This document shows, one piece after another, positions 1-7,436 of a stretch of DNA of 64,000 nt (its first letter is position 1; each line of letters begins with the position of its first letter). Source of the DNA: Flavobacteriales bacterium (GTDB lineage: Bacteria > Bacteroidota > Bacteroidia > Flavobacteriales_F > PHOS-HE28); NCBI GenBank assembly GCA_030584065.1, contig CP129489.1:2957497-3021496 (forward strand), written 5' to 3'. The translations under genes were made by a program, and so were the position numbers. Below the pieces are notes generated by a model that saw only the letters and a program-made list of their open reading frames with translations, had not been told where the DNA came from and searched no databases.

Positions 1-591
1 GCTGCGCTTCTCGTCCATGCCCTCGGTGTCGCGGGTGTTGGCGAGCAACTCGTCGATCCTGCGGCCGCTCAGCTCACCGTAGGCATGCTTCCCCGCGAAC
101 CTTGGCACATCGAAGTACACGCTGCCGTTGGCCTCGTAGCCATAGCCGCTCCCGATGATCCGCTTCACCATCTCGATCTGCTCGATCAAGTGGCCCGTGG
201 CGGTGGGCTCGATGCTCGGCGGCAGGATGTTGAAGAGCCGCATCACATCGTGGAAGCCGTTGGTGTACTTCTGCACGATCTCCATGGGCTCCAACTGCTC
301 CAGCCGTGCGCGTTTGGCGATCTTGTCCTCGCCCTCGTCCACATCGCCCACCAGATGGCCCACATCGGTGATGTTGCGCACGTAGCGCACCTTGTAGCCC
401 AGGTGGGTGAGCCAGCGGTAGAGCACATCGAAGGTGAGGAAGCTGCGCACATTGCCCAGGTGCACATCGCTGTAAACGGTGGGCCCGCACACATAGAGGC
501 CCACATGGGGCGGCCGCAGGGGTACGAACTCCTCCTTGCGGCGCGTGAGCGTGTTGGTGATTCGCAGCGGGCCTTTCTTCGTTCCGGACAT
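1..591 (-). CDS. cysS: Cysteinyl-tRNA synthetase (N-terminal 197 codons; runs off window)
   Basis: Charges tRNA-Cys with cysteine in the cytoplasm. Reading the minus strand from the ATG at 591 gives a class I synthetase N-terminus: the zinc/active-site segment [17 protein letters not shown] at about residues 31-47, which holds the CGPTVY motif and the HIGH-equivalent HLGN, followed by [12 protein letters not shown]. The frame stays open to base 1, so the anticodon-binding part and the KMSKS loop lie outside the window. The tRNA-Cys gene of the window is far away at 24.2 kb, so the two are not linked. A 65-bp gap separates it from the YwqK-like gene upstream, which has the same orientation and could be co-transcribed. 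Assignment is secure; only the C-terminus is unseen. Confidence 0.95.
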   Translation of the reverse strand, partial: MSGTKKGPLRITNTLTRRKEEFVPLRPPHVGLYVCGPTVYSDVHLGNVRSFLTFDVLYRWLTHLGYKVRYVRNITDVGHLVGDVDEGEDKIAKRARLEQLEPMEIVQKYTNGFHDVMRLFNILPPSIEPTATGHLIEQIEMVKRIIGSGYGYEANGSVYFDVPRFAGKHAYGELSGRRIDELLANTRDTEGMDEKRS

Positions 592-656
592 GTCGCCTCC
601 ATGCCCATACGGCATGGCCGCGCGAAGGTAGAGCCCCCGGCAGGAAGGCGAAGTGC

Positions 657-1529
657 CTACTTCCGGTCCTCGTCGGTGATCACCGCATCCCCGAGGTAGC
701 GCCCCTCCTTGTAAAGGCGAATCCGCACGAGCAGGCCATTGGCGTCATACTCGTAGCGCTTGCCCTCCCATAGCCGCCCCCCCTTGAATTCGCCCTGCTG
801 GGAGAGCCTGAGCTGCTTGTCGTACATCGTGTTGTAACCATTCTCCCGGAAGACCACCGCGTTGGTGCGCTCGGTGGGGGCGGGGGGCGGCGCGGGCTCG
901 GCCTTCGGGTCCACCTTGACATCGTCCGCCTTGGGGACCGGCTTGATCCAGCGGCTGTTGGCCGCATCGATCACGCCGTCGTTGAACCGGGCGGTCTGCG
1001 TGAGCTGGCCGTTGGCATCGTACCGCTTCAGCGCACCGTCCTCTTTGCCCTCCTCCACCGTCACCAGCACGGCCAGCTGGCCATTCTCGTGGTAGTAGCG
1101 CTGCTCCCCGTCGCGCAAGCCATACGCATTGAAGACGAAATCCTGCGCGAGCTTGCCGTTCGGGTGCCAGCGCTGGAACTTGCCGGTGTTGCGGTCCAGG
1201 TCCCAGGTTCCCTGCTCCTCCACCGCGCCATTGGGATAGTAGGTCTTGTACTCGCCCTTGGGACGGCCCATCTGGTAGGCGATCTCACTCATCACCTTGC
1301 CATTGGGCCAGTACCTCTTCCACAACCCCACGCGCTTGCTGTTGCTGTAGCGTCCCTCCTCGATCAGCTGGCCATCGGCATACTCCGGCTTTTCGGCGCG
1401 TGGCGCCAGCACCCGCCAATACCCCTGCTTGCGTCCCAATTCATCCACCACGTTGAGCGTATCCTGGGCGATGGCGGTCACGCGGCCGCCGATGAGCATG
1501 AGCAGTGCGAAAGGGAGGGTCCGGAGCAT
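657..1529 (-). CDS. Exported YwqK/MORN-variant repeat protein
   Basis: 290-residue protein with a signal peptide ([15 protein letters not shown], cleavage probably near AIAQ at residues 18-21). The rest is a run of about six 22-25-residue repeats of the YwqK type, each with a core like G-x-W-x-x-Y-x-x-N-G-x-L; clear copies read [27 protein letters not shown] and [14 protein letters not shown]. Such repeats build beta-solenoid or sheet-like extracellular or periplasmic surfaces; no enzymatic residues are recognisable. A proline-rich spacer (about residues 200-220) separates the repeats from a final module containing another Y-D-x-N-G-L unit. The start at 1529 was chosen because it begins the signal peptide; the frame remains open 67 codons further upstream without one. 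Function unknown. A larger relative lies at 46637-48166. Confidence 0.85.
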   Translation of the reverse strand: MLRTLPFALLMLIGGRVTAIAQDTLNVVDELGRKQGYWRVLAPRAEKPEYADGQLIEEGRYSNSKRVGLWKRYWPNGKVMSEIAYQMGRPKGEYKTYYPNGAVEEQGTWDLDRNTGKFQRWHPNGKLAQDFVFNAYGLRDGEQRYYHENGQLAVLVTVEEGKEDGALKRYDANGQLTQTARFNDGVIDAANSRWIKPVPKADDVKVDPKAEPAPPPAPTERTNAVVFRENGYNTMYDKQLRLSQQGEFKGGRLWEGKRYEYDANGLLVRIRLYKEGRYLGDAVITDEDRK

Positions 1530-1654
1530 GTCTCGTACAGGGTTCGCGTCCGCGAAACGAGCAGGGGCGGTTGAAGGTTGCGCTTGACCCGGCCCGAGAG
1601 GGCGTTGGGGGGCGTTGCCGACTCCGCCTGGCGGGGTCCGCCCGGGGACCGGCC

Positions 1655-2605
1655 TCACACCACCAGCTGCCGCTTCAGGTTCACCATCATGTCGTCCACC
1701 ATCGCGCCGAGGTCGTACTGCGGCCTCCACCCCCAGTCGGCGCGGGCGGCGCTGTCGTCGATGCTGCGCGGCCAGCTGTCGGCAATGGCCTGGCGGTGGT
1801 CCGGGGCGTAGTCGATGGTGAAGCCGGGGATATGGCGGCGCACCTCAGCGGCGATCTGCTCCGGATCGAAGCTGAAGCCGGCCAGGTTGTAGCTGGTGCG
1901 CTGCTTCACCTGTTCGGCCGGAGCCTCCATCAGGTCGATGGTGGCGCGGATGGCGTCCGGCATGTACATCATGGGCAGGGTGCTCTTGGGCCCCAGGAAG
2001 CTCGTGTACCTGCCGTGCTTGATCGCCTCGTGGAAGATGTGCACGGCGTAATCGGTGGTGCCGCCGCCCGGGGCGCTCTTCCAGCCGATAAGGCCGGGGT
2101 AGCGGATGCTGCGGACATCCACCCCATAGCGCTTGTGGTAGTACTGGCACCAGCCCTCGCCGGCCAGCTTGCTGATGCCGTAGACGGTGGTGGGCTCGGT
2201 CACCGTCTGCTGCGGGGTGCCGTCCTTCGGGGTGGTGGGGCCGAACACCGCGATGCTGCTGGGCCAGTAGACCTTCTTCAGCTTCCCCTCCCGGGCCAGT
2301 TCCAGCACGATGAAAAGGCTCTCCATGTTCAGCTTCCAGGCGAAGGCGGGGTCCTTCTCCGCGGTGGCGCTGAGCAGGGCGGCCAGGAGGTACACCTCGG
2401 TGATGCCGTGCTTGTCGATGATGCGTTCGATGCCCCGGCGGTCCATGGCGTCCACCAGCACGAAGGGACCATCCTGCTTCACTTGGGGCTCCTTGATGTC
2501 GGAGGCCACCACGTTCTGGTTGCCAAACCGGGCCCGAAGGCCCTCCACGAGCTCGGTGCCGATCTGGCCCGAGCTGCCGATCACCAGGATCTTCTTGTCG
2601 CCCAT
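1655..2605 (-). CDS. SDR-type L-threonine 3-dehydrogenase / NAD-dependent epimerase family
   Basis: 316 residues. The N-terminus KKILVIGSSGQIGTEL carries the Rossmann GxxGxxG motif, and TVYGISKLAGE supplies the YxxxK catalytic pair of extended short-chain dehydrogenases. The overall sequence, including GLIGWKSAPGGGTTDYAVHI and PMMYMPDAIRATIDLM, is the form I recognise from the GalE-like L-threonine dehydrogenases of Flavobacterium and Cupriavidus, which oxidise threonine to 2-amino-3-ketobutyrate with NAD+. A UDP-sugar epimerase activity is the alternative but the SAPGGGTTDY segment argues for threonine. It has its own promoter (TAGCTTTG, 2631-2624) and is divergent from trhO. The kbl ligase that normally completes the pathway is not in the window. 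Confidence 0.85.
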   Translation of the reverse strand: MGDKKILVIGSSGQIGTELVEGLRARFGNQNVVASDIKEPQVKQDGPFVLVDAMDRRGIERIIDKHGITEVYLLAALLSATAEKDPAFAWKLNMESLFIVLELAREGKLKKVYWPSSIAVFGPTTPKDGTPQQTVTEPTTVYGISKLAGEGWCQYYHKRYGVDVRSIRYPGLIGWKSAPGGGTTDYAVHIFHEAIKHGRYTSFLGPKSTLPMMYMPDAIRATIDLMEAPAEQVKQRTSYNLAGFSFDPEQIAAEVRRHIPGFTIDYAPDHRQAIADSWPRSIDDSAARADWGWRPQYDLGAMVDDMMVNLKRQLVV

Positions 2606-2623
2606 TGTCGCGCTGGAATGGGC

Positions 2624-2631
2624 CAAAGCTA
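2624..2631 (-). promoter_or_regulatory. Bacteroidota -7 element for the threonine dehydrogenase gene
   Basis: TAGCTTTG on the minus strand matches the Bacteroidota -7 consensus TAnnTTTG exactly; 18 nt separate it from the ATG at 2605. No clear TTG was found at the -33 position. Confidence 0.6.
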
Positions 2632-2677
2632 GCCCGGAACGGGTTCCTGGGAAGGCCAGCGCCGGGCGCCTTCCCCG

Positions 2678-2685
2678 TATCTTCG
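2678..2685 (+). promoter_or_regulatory. Possible -7 element for trhO
   Basis: TATCTTCG differs from TAnnTTTG at one position and lies 25 nt before the trhO ATG, in the divergent region shared with the threonine dehydrogenase gene. Weak call based on motif and position. Confidence 0.35.
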
Positions 2686-2710
2686 CCACACCACAGCGGC
2701 TGCACCGAAC

Positions 2711-3913
2711 ATGGATCCCCATCGCCTCCGCAACCTGCACCGTCCGGACATCCTCCGGGCCCGGCTGGAGCGTGAAGGCAGGCCCCGCACCACGCTCTCC
2801 TTCTACCGCTACGTGCGGCTAGGCGAGGTGCAGGATCTTCGGAATACCCTCTATGCGGAATGGGAGGCACTGGGCGTGCTGGGCCGCATCTACATCGCGC
2901 AGGAGGGCATCAACGCCCAAGTGAGCGTGCCCACGGCCAACCTCGCACGCTTCCGGGCCAACCTGGACGGCCGCGAGGCCTTCCGCGATGTGCCGTGGAA
3001 GATCGCGGTGGAGGATGACGGCCGGAGCTTCCTCAAGCTCATCCTCAAGGTGAAGCGGAAGATCGTGGCCGATGGCCTCGCCGATGATGCCTTCGACGTG
3101 ACCAACGTGGGCGAGCATCTGGACGCTGCCACCTTCAACCGAAAGATGGAGGAGGGCGCCATCGTGGTGGACATGCGCAACAACTACGAGTGCCTGATCG
3201 GGCATTTCGAAGGCGCCTACCTGCCCAAGGCCGATACGTTCCGTGGGGCCATCGACGAGGTGGTGGGCATGCTGCGTCAGCAGCCCGCGCAGGGGCCCGA
3301 TCAGGGCACCCGTAGCGTCGACCCGGTCATCCCGGCCCTGAGCCGGGAGGGTCAACCCAGCACCCACCAACCCGAAGTTCTCCTGTACTGCACCGGCGGC
3401 ATCCGCTGCGAGAAGGCCAGCGCCTACCTCAAGCACCAGGGCTTCACGAACGTGAGCCAGCTGCACGGCGGCATCATCGACTACGCGCGTCAGCTGAAGG
3501 CCGAAGGCTTGAAAAGCAAGTACCTCGGCCAGAACTTCGTGTTCGACGAGCGCCTGGCCGAGCGCATCACGGACGATGTGGTGAGCACATGCATGCAGTG
3601 CGGCACCCCCAGCGACCGCATCACCAACTGCCACGAGGCCACCTGCAACATGCTGCTGGTGCAGTGCGAGGCATGCGCCAGGAAGTACGCCGATTGCTGC
3701 TCCCCCAACTGCCGCGAGATCCACCAGCTGCCGATCGAAGCCCAGCGCGCCTGGCGCAAGGGCCGCAGCACCCGAAGCACGAAGACCAAAGCCATCAACG
3801 ACCCCGAGGGCCTGCGCAGGCGCATCCGCGAGGAAGAGGAGCTGCTGGCGCTCAACGGCACGCTGCATCCGGAGTTGAGCAAGATCAGCTCCAACGCCAC
3901 GCAAGCTTCCTAA
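2711..3913 (+). CDS. trhO: tRNA uridine(34) hydroxylase (rhodanese-domain, TrhO/YceA family)
   Basis: 400 residues. The family makes 5-hydroxyuridine at the tRNA wobble position from prephenate- or O2-dependent chemistry. An N-terminal acylphosphatase-like domain (FYRYVRL, YIAQEGINAQ) is followed by a rhodanese domain with IVVDMRNNYE near 151-160 and the active-site loop YCTGGIRCEKAS at about 226-237 (C227 the likely catalytic cysteine). The cysteine-rich tail at about 295-335 (CMQCGTP, CHEATCNMLL, CCSPNC) is the usual family ending. Between VGMLRQ and EVLLYC there is an insertion of about 30 residues (about 191-221), where the family normally has only a short linker; its DNA contains a GC-rich inverted repeat (3330-3348). 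The frame is intact, so the protein is probably functional. Confidence 0.92.
   Translation: MDPHRLRNLHRPDILRARLEREGRPRTTLSFYRYVRLGEVQDLRNTLYAEWEALGVLGRIYIAQEGINAQVSVPTANLARFRANLDGREAFRDVPWKIAVEDDGRSFLKLILKVKRKIVADGLADDAFDVTNVGEHLDAATFNRKMEEGAIVVDMRNNYECLIGHFEGAYLPKADTFRGAIDEVVGMLRQQPAQGPDQGTRSVDPVIPALSREGQPSTHQPEVLLYCTGGIRCEKASAYLKHQGFTNVSQLHGGIIDYARQLKAEGLKSKYLGQNFVFDERLAERITDDVVSTCMQCGTPSDRITNCHEATCNMLLVQCEACARKYADCCSPNCREIHQLPIEAQRAWRKGRSTRSTKTKAINDPEGLRRRIREEEELLALNGTLHPELSKISSNATQAS
3330..3348. repeat. GC-rich palindromic insertion inside trhO
   Basis: A 7-bp perfect stem (TCCCGGC at 3330-3336, GCCGGGA at 3342-3348) with loop CCTGA sits in the middle of a segment (about 3281-3373) that encodes extra residues absent from typical TrhO proteins. 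It resembles dispersed GTCATCCCGGC-type palindromic repeats known from other bacteria, but only one copy was noticed here. Confidence 0.4.
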
Positions 3914-3935
3914 CGTCGCATCCATGAATTCCGGC

Positions 3936-4004
3936 GAATGGTCGCTAGCGAATGGTGAATGAGCAACCGCCGCTCTGCCATTCACCATTGACCATTCGCC
4001 ATTC
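3936..4004. repeat. Inverted array of 7-bp tandem repeats (gene-less element) before hmgA
   Basis: Left arm 3936-3963 holds four 7-bp units, three of them close to GAATGGT, the other diverged (CGCTAGC). Right arm 3977-4004 holds four units of the complement (GCCATTC / ACCATTC). A 13-nt spacer lies between. The arms could pair into a long interrupted hairpin in the trhO-hmgA gap. The layout matches the arms around the four-helix-bundle gene at 5175-5728, but the unit is different and no gene is inside. Confidence 0.8.
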
Positions 4005-4019
4005 ACCCGCATCCGCACC

Positions 4020-5177
4020 ATGCCCATCTACCACACCCTCGGCAAGATCCCCCACAAGCGCCACACCGTCTTCAAGAACGGCAAGGACCGCTACTACTAC
4101 GAGCAGCTCTTCGGCACCATCGGCTTCGATGGCATGAGCACCCTGAGCTACCACGTGCACCGTCCCACCATGGTGAAGGAGCTGCGCAAGCCCAAGGACG
4201 TCACGCCCAAGATCGCCATCGAGAAGAACATGCGCTCGCTGCGGCTGCACGGCTTCAAGGCCACGCCCGCCAAGGACCACCTGGCCGCCCGCAAGCCCAT
4301 CCTGGTGAACAGCGATTGTGCCATCGTGCTCGCCGCGCCCCAGGCGAAAAGCGTGGACTACTTCTACAAGAACGCCGACTGCGATGAGATGATCTTCGTG
4401 CACAAGGGCAGCGGCACCCTGCGCACCTTCCTGGGCAACATCGACTTCAAGTACGGCGACTACCTGATGATCCCCCGCGGGATGATCTACACGATGGAGT
4501 TCAAGGATGCGGACAACCGCCTCTTCATCGTGGAGAGCCACCGCCCCATGTACACGCCCAAGCGCTACCGCAACTGGTTCGGCCAGCTGCTGGAGCACAG
4601 CCCCTTCTGCGAGCGCGACATCCGCCGCCCCAAGAAGCTGGAGACGCACGACGAGAAGGGCGACTTCGTGATCAAGGTGAAGAAGCAGGGCCTGCTGCAC
4701 GAGTTCGTGTACGCCAGCCACCCTTTTGACGTGGTAGGCTGGGACGGCTACAACTACCCCTACGCCTTCAGCATCCACGACTTCGAGCCCATCACCGGCC
4801 GCGTGCACCTGCCGCCGCCCATCCACCAGACCTTCGAGACGGATGCCTTCGTGGTGTGCAGCTTCGTGCCGCGCCTGTACGACTACCACCCGCTGGCCAT
4901 CCCCGCGCCGTACAACCACAGCAACATCGACAGCGATGAGGTGCTCTACTACGTGGATGGCGACTTCATGAGCCGCAACGACATCGGCCCGGGCCACATC
5001 AGCCTGCACCCCGCCGGCATCCCCCACGGCCCGCACCCCGGCGCCATGGAGCGCAGCATCGGCAAGAAGGAGACCAACGAGCTCGCCGTGATGGTCGATA
5101 CCTTCAAACCGCTGATGGTGACCGAGGAGGCGCTGAAGATCGACGATGGGAAGTACTGGAAGAGCTGGCTCGAATGA
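4020..5177 (+). CDS. hmgA: Homogentisate 1,2-dioxygenase
   Basis: 385 residues. Opens the aromatic ring of homogentisate to maleylacetoacetate in tyrosine/phenylalanine degradation, using Fe(II) and O2. Double-cupin fold with the family segments VHLPPPIHQTFETDAFVVCS (about 262-281), DYHPLAIPAPYNHSN (about 288-302) and SLHPAGIPHGPHPGAMER (about 328-344). By comparison with the human enzyme the iron ligands are probably H300, E307 and H336. Length is shorter than the about 440 of eukaryotic enzymes but normal for this bacterial branch. The TGA stop (5175-5177) forms the first three bases of the repeat arm that starts the four-helix-bundle element. The enzyme that makes its substrate, HppD, follows after that insertion, so the two formed or still form one operon. 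Confidence 0.95.
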   Translation: MPIYHTLGKIPHKRHTVFKNGKDRYYYEQLFGTIGFDGMSTLSYHVHRPTMVKELRKPKDVTPKIAIEKNMRSLRLHGFKATPAKDHLAARKPILVNSDCAIVLAAPQAKSVDYFYKNADCDEMIFVHKGSGTLRTFLGNIDFKYGDYLMIPRGMIYTMEFKDADNRLFIVESHRPMYTPKRYRNWFGQLLEHSPFCERDIRRPKKLETHDEKGDFVIKVKKQGLLHEFVYASHPFDVVGWDGYNYPYAFSIHDFEPITGRVHLPPPIHQTFETDAFVVCSFVPRLYDYHPLAIPAPYNHSNIDSDEVLYYVDGDFMSRNDIGPGHISLHPAGIPHGPHPGAMERSIGKKETNELAVMVDTFKPLMVTEEALKIDDGKYWKSWLE

Positions 5178-5214
5178 TCAGATGATCGGGCGATCAGATG
5201 ATCAGATAATGGGA
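5175..5214. repeat. Left arm: five 8-bp units, consensus TGATCAGA
   Basis: Units begin at 5175, 5183, 5191, 5199 and 5207; the first and fourth are TGATCAGA, the second ends GGG, the last is diverged. The arm supplies the stop codon of hmgA. Each unit contains GATC. Confidence 0.9.
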
Positions 5215-5228
5215 ATACCTTGGAAGCG

Positions 5229-5687
5229 ATGAACAGGGTGAAGGACATGGATCTGAAGCAATGGCAGAACGCCATGGCAGAAGGTGAGTTGTTCGCTCCG
5301 TTGATGGCGGCCAAAGCGCCGGTTTCCTACAACCCGCGCTACAAGGACAACACCATCGTCACACTCACCTTTCGCTTCGCACAGCACATTTGGGACCTGG
5401 CCGAGGAGCTTCAGGACAAGAAGAAATTCGTGGTGGCGAACCAGGTCTTCCGCTCCGGCACAGCCATCGGCGCCTTGGTCCGTGAAGCCCAGAACGGAGA
5501 AAGTCTGGCGGACTTCATCCACAAAATGAAGATCGCGTTGAAAGAAGCCGATGAGACGGAGTACTGGCTGCTCCTGTGTATTAGCCGCAACATTGATAGC
5601 GCGAAAGCCTGCTTGGAGGAGCTCAGGCCCATCATCCGCATCCTGAACAAGATCATCAGCACCTCCAAGGACAAATTGAACCGCTAA
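5229..5687 (+). CDS. Four-helix-bundle protein (23S rRNA intervening-sequence S23 family)
   Basis: 152 residues from the ATG at 5229 (a TTG at 5220 would add three). The core RSGTAIGALVREAQNGES, DFIHKMKIALKEADETEYW and the C-terminal helix ending IISTSKDKLNR are hallmarks of the small helical proteins found in intervening sequences of bacterial 23S rRNA and in the Avd accessory proteins of diversity-generating retroelements. The family forms pentameric rings with a basic surface that may bind nucleic acid. The copy is about 30 residues longer at the N-terminus than the usual 115-125. It has no link to tyrosine metabolism; it sits in the operon only because of the flanking inverted repeats. 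Lower G+C than its neighbours. Confidence 0.88.
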   Translation: MNRVKDMDLKQWQNAMAEGELFAPLMAAKAPVSYNPRYKDNTIVTLTFRFAQHIWDLAEELQDKKKFVVANQVFRSGTAIGALVREAQNGESLADFIHKMKIALKEADETEYWLLLCISRNIDSAKACLEELRPIIRILNKIISTSKDKLNR

Positions 5688-5688
5688 C

Positions 5689-5728
5689 CCCGATCATCTG
5701 ATCATCTGATCATCTGATCGACAGATCG
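5689..5728. repeat. Right arm: five 8-bp units, consensus TCTGATCA
   Basis: Units begin at 5689, 5697, 5705, 5713 and 5721 and are the reverse complement of the left-arm unit; even the GGG variant of the left arm has a counterpart (CCCGATCA at 5689). The arm starts 1 nt after the four-helix-bundle stop codon and ends 7 nt before the hppD start. Confidence 0.9.
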
Positions 5729-5735
5729 ACAAGCA

Positions 5736-6881
5736 ATGGCAACCGGACTGAAAGACGTGGACTACGGCCTGGAGAAGATCATGGCCGATGCACAGGACTT
5801 CCTGCCCCTGCTGGGCACGGACTATGTGGAACTGTACGTGGGCAATGCCAAGCAGAGCGCCCACTATTACAAGAGCGCCTGGGGCTTCCAGAGCGTGGCC
5901 TACGCCGGCCTGGAGACGGGCGTGAAGGACCGCACCAGCTACGTGCTGCAGCAGGACAAGATCCGCCTGGTGCTGACCACGCCGATGGGCCCTGACAGCC
6001 CGATCAACGAGCACATCCGCAAGCACGGCGACGGCGTGAAGGTGATCGCCCTGTGGGTGCCCGACGCGAAGAAGGCCTGGGAGGAGACCACCAAGCGCGG
6101 CGCCAAGAGCTTCATGGAGCCCGTGCGCGAGGAGGATGAGCACGGCTACGTGGTGCGCAGCGGCATCCACACCTATGGGGAGACGGTGCACATCTTCGTG
6201 GAGCGCAACGAGTACAAGGGTGTGTTCATGCCCGGCTTCAAGCCCTGGAAGAGCCACTACAACCCGCCGCCCGTGGGCCTGAAGTTCATCGACCACATGG
6301 TGGGCAACGTGGGCTGGGGCGAGATGATCCACTGGGTGAAGTTCTATGCCGAGGTGATGGGCTTCGCGCAGCTGGTGAGCTTCGACGACAAGGACATCAG
6401 CACCGAGTACACCGCGCTGATGAGCAAGGTGATGAGCAACGGCAACGGCCGCATCAAGTTCCCCATCAACGAGCCGGCCGAGGGCAAGAAGAAGAGCCAG
6501 ATCGAGGAGTACATCGAGTTCTACAACGGCGCCGGTGTGCAGCACATCGCCGTGGCCACCAACAACATCATTGAAACGGTGGGCGCGCTGAAGGACCGCG
6601 GCGTGGAGTTCCTCTACGTGCCGCCCAGCTACTACGACACCGTGCTGGACCGCGTGGGCGAGATCGACGAGGACCTGGCGGTGCTGAAGGAGCACGGCGT
6701 GCTGGTGGACCGCGACGATGAGGGCTACCTGCTGCAGCTCTTCACCAAGCCGGTGCTGGACCGCCCCACGATGTTCTTCGAAATCATCCAGCGCAAGGGC
6801 GCCAAGAGCTTCGGCAAGGGCAACTTCAAGGCCCTGTTCGAGGCGATCGAACGGGAGCAGGCGAACCGGGGGACGTTGTAG
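5736..6881 (+). CDS. hppD: 4-Hydroxyphenylpyruvate dioxygenase
   Basis: 381 residues. Converts 4-hydroxyphenylpyruvate to homogentisate, the substrate of HmgA encoded upstream. Two vicinal-oxygen-chelate domains: the N-terminal one begins GTDYVELYVGNAKQSAHYY, the C-terminal catalytic one begins GLKFIDHMVGNV. The expected Fe(II) triad is visible as H187 (FIDHMVGN), H270 (GAGVQHIAVAT) and E349 (PTMFFEIIQRKG). Length is normal for the family. Its translation start lies 7 nt after the right repeat arm of the four-helix-bundle element, so any ribosome entry must involve the repeat RNA. A strong hairpin at 6912-6939 follows and is the likely operon end. Confidence 0.96.
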   Translation: MATGLKDVDYGLEKIMADAQDFLPLLGTDYVELYVGNAKQSAHYYKSAWGFQSVAYAGLETGVKDRTSYVLQQDKIRLVLTTPMGPDSPINEHIRKHGDGVKVIALWVPDAKKAWEETTKRGAKSFMEPVREEDEHGYVVRSGIHTYGETVHIFVERNEYKGVFMPGFKPWKSHYNPPPVGLKFIDHMVGNVGWGEMIHWVKFYAEVMGFAQLVSFDDKDISTEYTALMSKVMSNGNGRIKFPINEPAEGKKKSQIEEYIEFYNGAGVQHIAVATNNIIETVGALKDRGVEFLYVPPSYYDTVLDRVGEIDEDLAVLKEHGVLVDRDDEGYLLQLFTKPVLDRPTMFFEIIQRKGAKSFGKGNFKALFEAIEREQANRGTL

Positions 6882-6905
6882 TCCAAGCCACGGCGATTCA
6901 GCGAA

Positions 6906-7325
6906 TCACGCAGACGGGCGGTCCTTGGGCCGCCCGTCTTCATTGGGCCGATCCTCCCTCTCCTTCCGCGCCAGGAGCAAGTAAGCCGCCCTGATGCGAT
7001 CAAGCTCCTCGTCGTCCAGCTCCTCTAGGTCAAGGAGCGCGTTATTGGCCTCCTGCTGAACCCGAATCAGCTCATCCAGCTTGATCTGCAGTGCCTCGGT
7101 ATCCCGGTTCTGTGTGTTCTGGATCAGGAATACCATGAGGAAGGTGATGATGGTGGTGCCGGTGTTGATCGCCAGCTGCCAGGTATCGCTGAATCCGAAC
7201 AAAGGGCCTGCGCCACCCCAAGCGATGATGACCCCGACCGCCAGCACGAACGTTATTGGACGGCCGGTGACAAAGGAGATGCGCTTGGCGAAGCGGGTGA
7301 AGCGGGAGGTGAGCACAGCGGACAT
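6906..7325 (-). CDS. Low-affinity iron permease family protein
   Basis: 139 residues. Two hydrophobic segments, ITFVLAVGVIIAWGGAGPLFG (about 24-44) and TTIITFLMVFLIQNTQNRDTEAL (start about 57), the latter running into the typical FLIQNTQNRDTEALQIKLDELI stretch (split here) that identifies the PF04120 family. The C-terminal third is charged and probably cytoplasmic coiled coil. The family is named after a yeast iron transporter, but for these short bacterial proteins transport has not been shown as far as I know. The start at 7325 was chosen because family similarity begins there. Convergent with hppD; its last codons lie in the shared hairpin. Confidence 0.85.
   Translation of the reverse strand: MSAVLTSRFTRFAKRISFVTGRPITFVLAVGVIIAWGGAGPLFGFSDTWQLAINTGTTIITFLMVFLIQNTQNRDTEALQIKLDELIRVQQEANNALLDLEELDDEELDRIRAAYLLLARKEREDRPNEDGRPKDRPSA
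6912..6939. terminator. Hairpin between hppD and the iron-permease gene
   Basis: Perfect 10-bp stem AGACGGGCGG / CCGCCCGTCT with an 8-nt loop, 30 nt after the hppD stop. It also covers the last codons of the convergent minus-strand gene. The following T-tract is weak (TTCATT). Confidence 0.55.
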
Positions 7326-7436
7326 GAGGTCGGATTTCGCTCCCCAAAGATCGCAGGCCGCACCAAGCCCCCGCATTCGCTTGGCACACCCACGCAGATT
7401 GGCCGCCCCGGCCGGCGCTCCCGATCTTCGCCCCTG

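Larger units (their letters stand above)
5175..5728. mobile_element. Candidate mobile element: four-helix-bundle gene between inverted 8-bp repeat arrays
   Basis: Two 40-bp arms, each five 8-bp units, face each other around one gene. Left arm consensus TGATCAGA (5175-5214), right arm its complement TCTGATCA (5689-5728). The element fills the hmgA-hppD gap exactly: it starts at the hmgA stop codon and ends 7 nt before the hppD ATG. The inner gene is about 50% G+C in sampled lines whereas hmgA and hppD are about 65%, which suggests separate origin. No transposase is present. Four-helix-bundle proteins of this family are known from intervening sequences of 23S rRNA, which also have complementary ends; the mobility of this unit is inference. 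Confidence 0.6.

Noticed and set aside
5229..5687. Diversity-generating retroelement, because the four-helix-bundle family includes Avd
   Set aside because: No reverse transcriptase, template repeat or variable repeat in the surrounding sequence.
5175..5728. CRISPR array, because of regularly repeated GATCA units
   Set aside because: Units are 8 bp and directly abutting with no spacers, and the two blocks are in opposite orientation.
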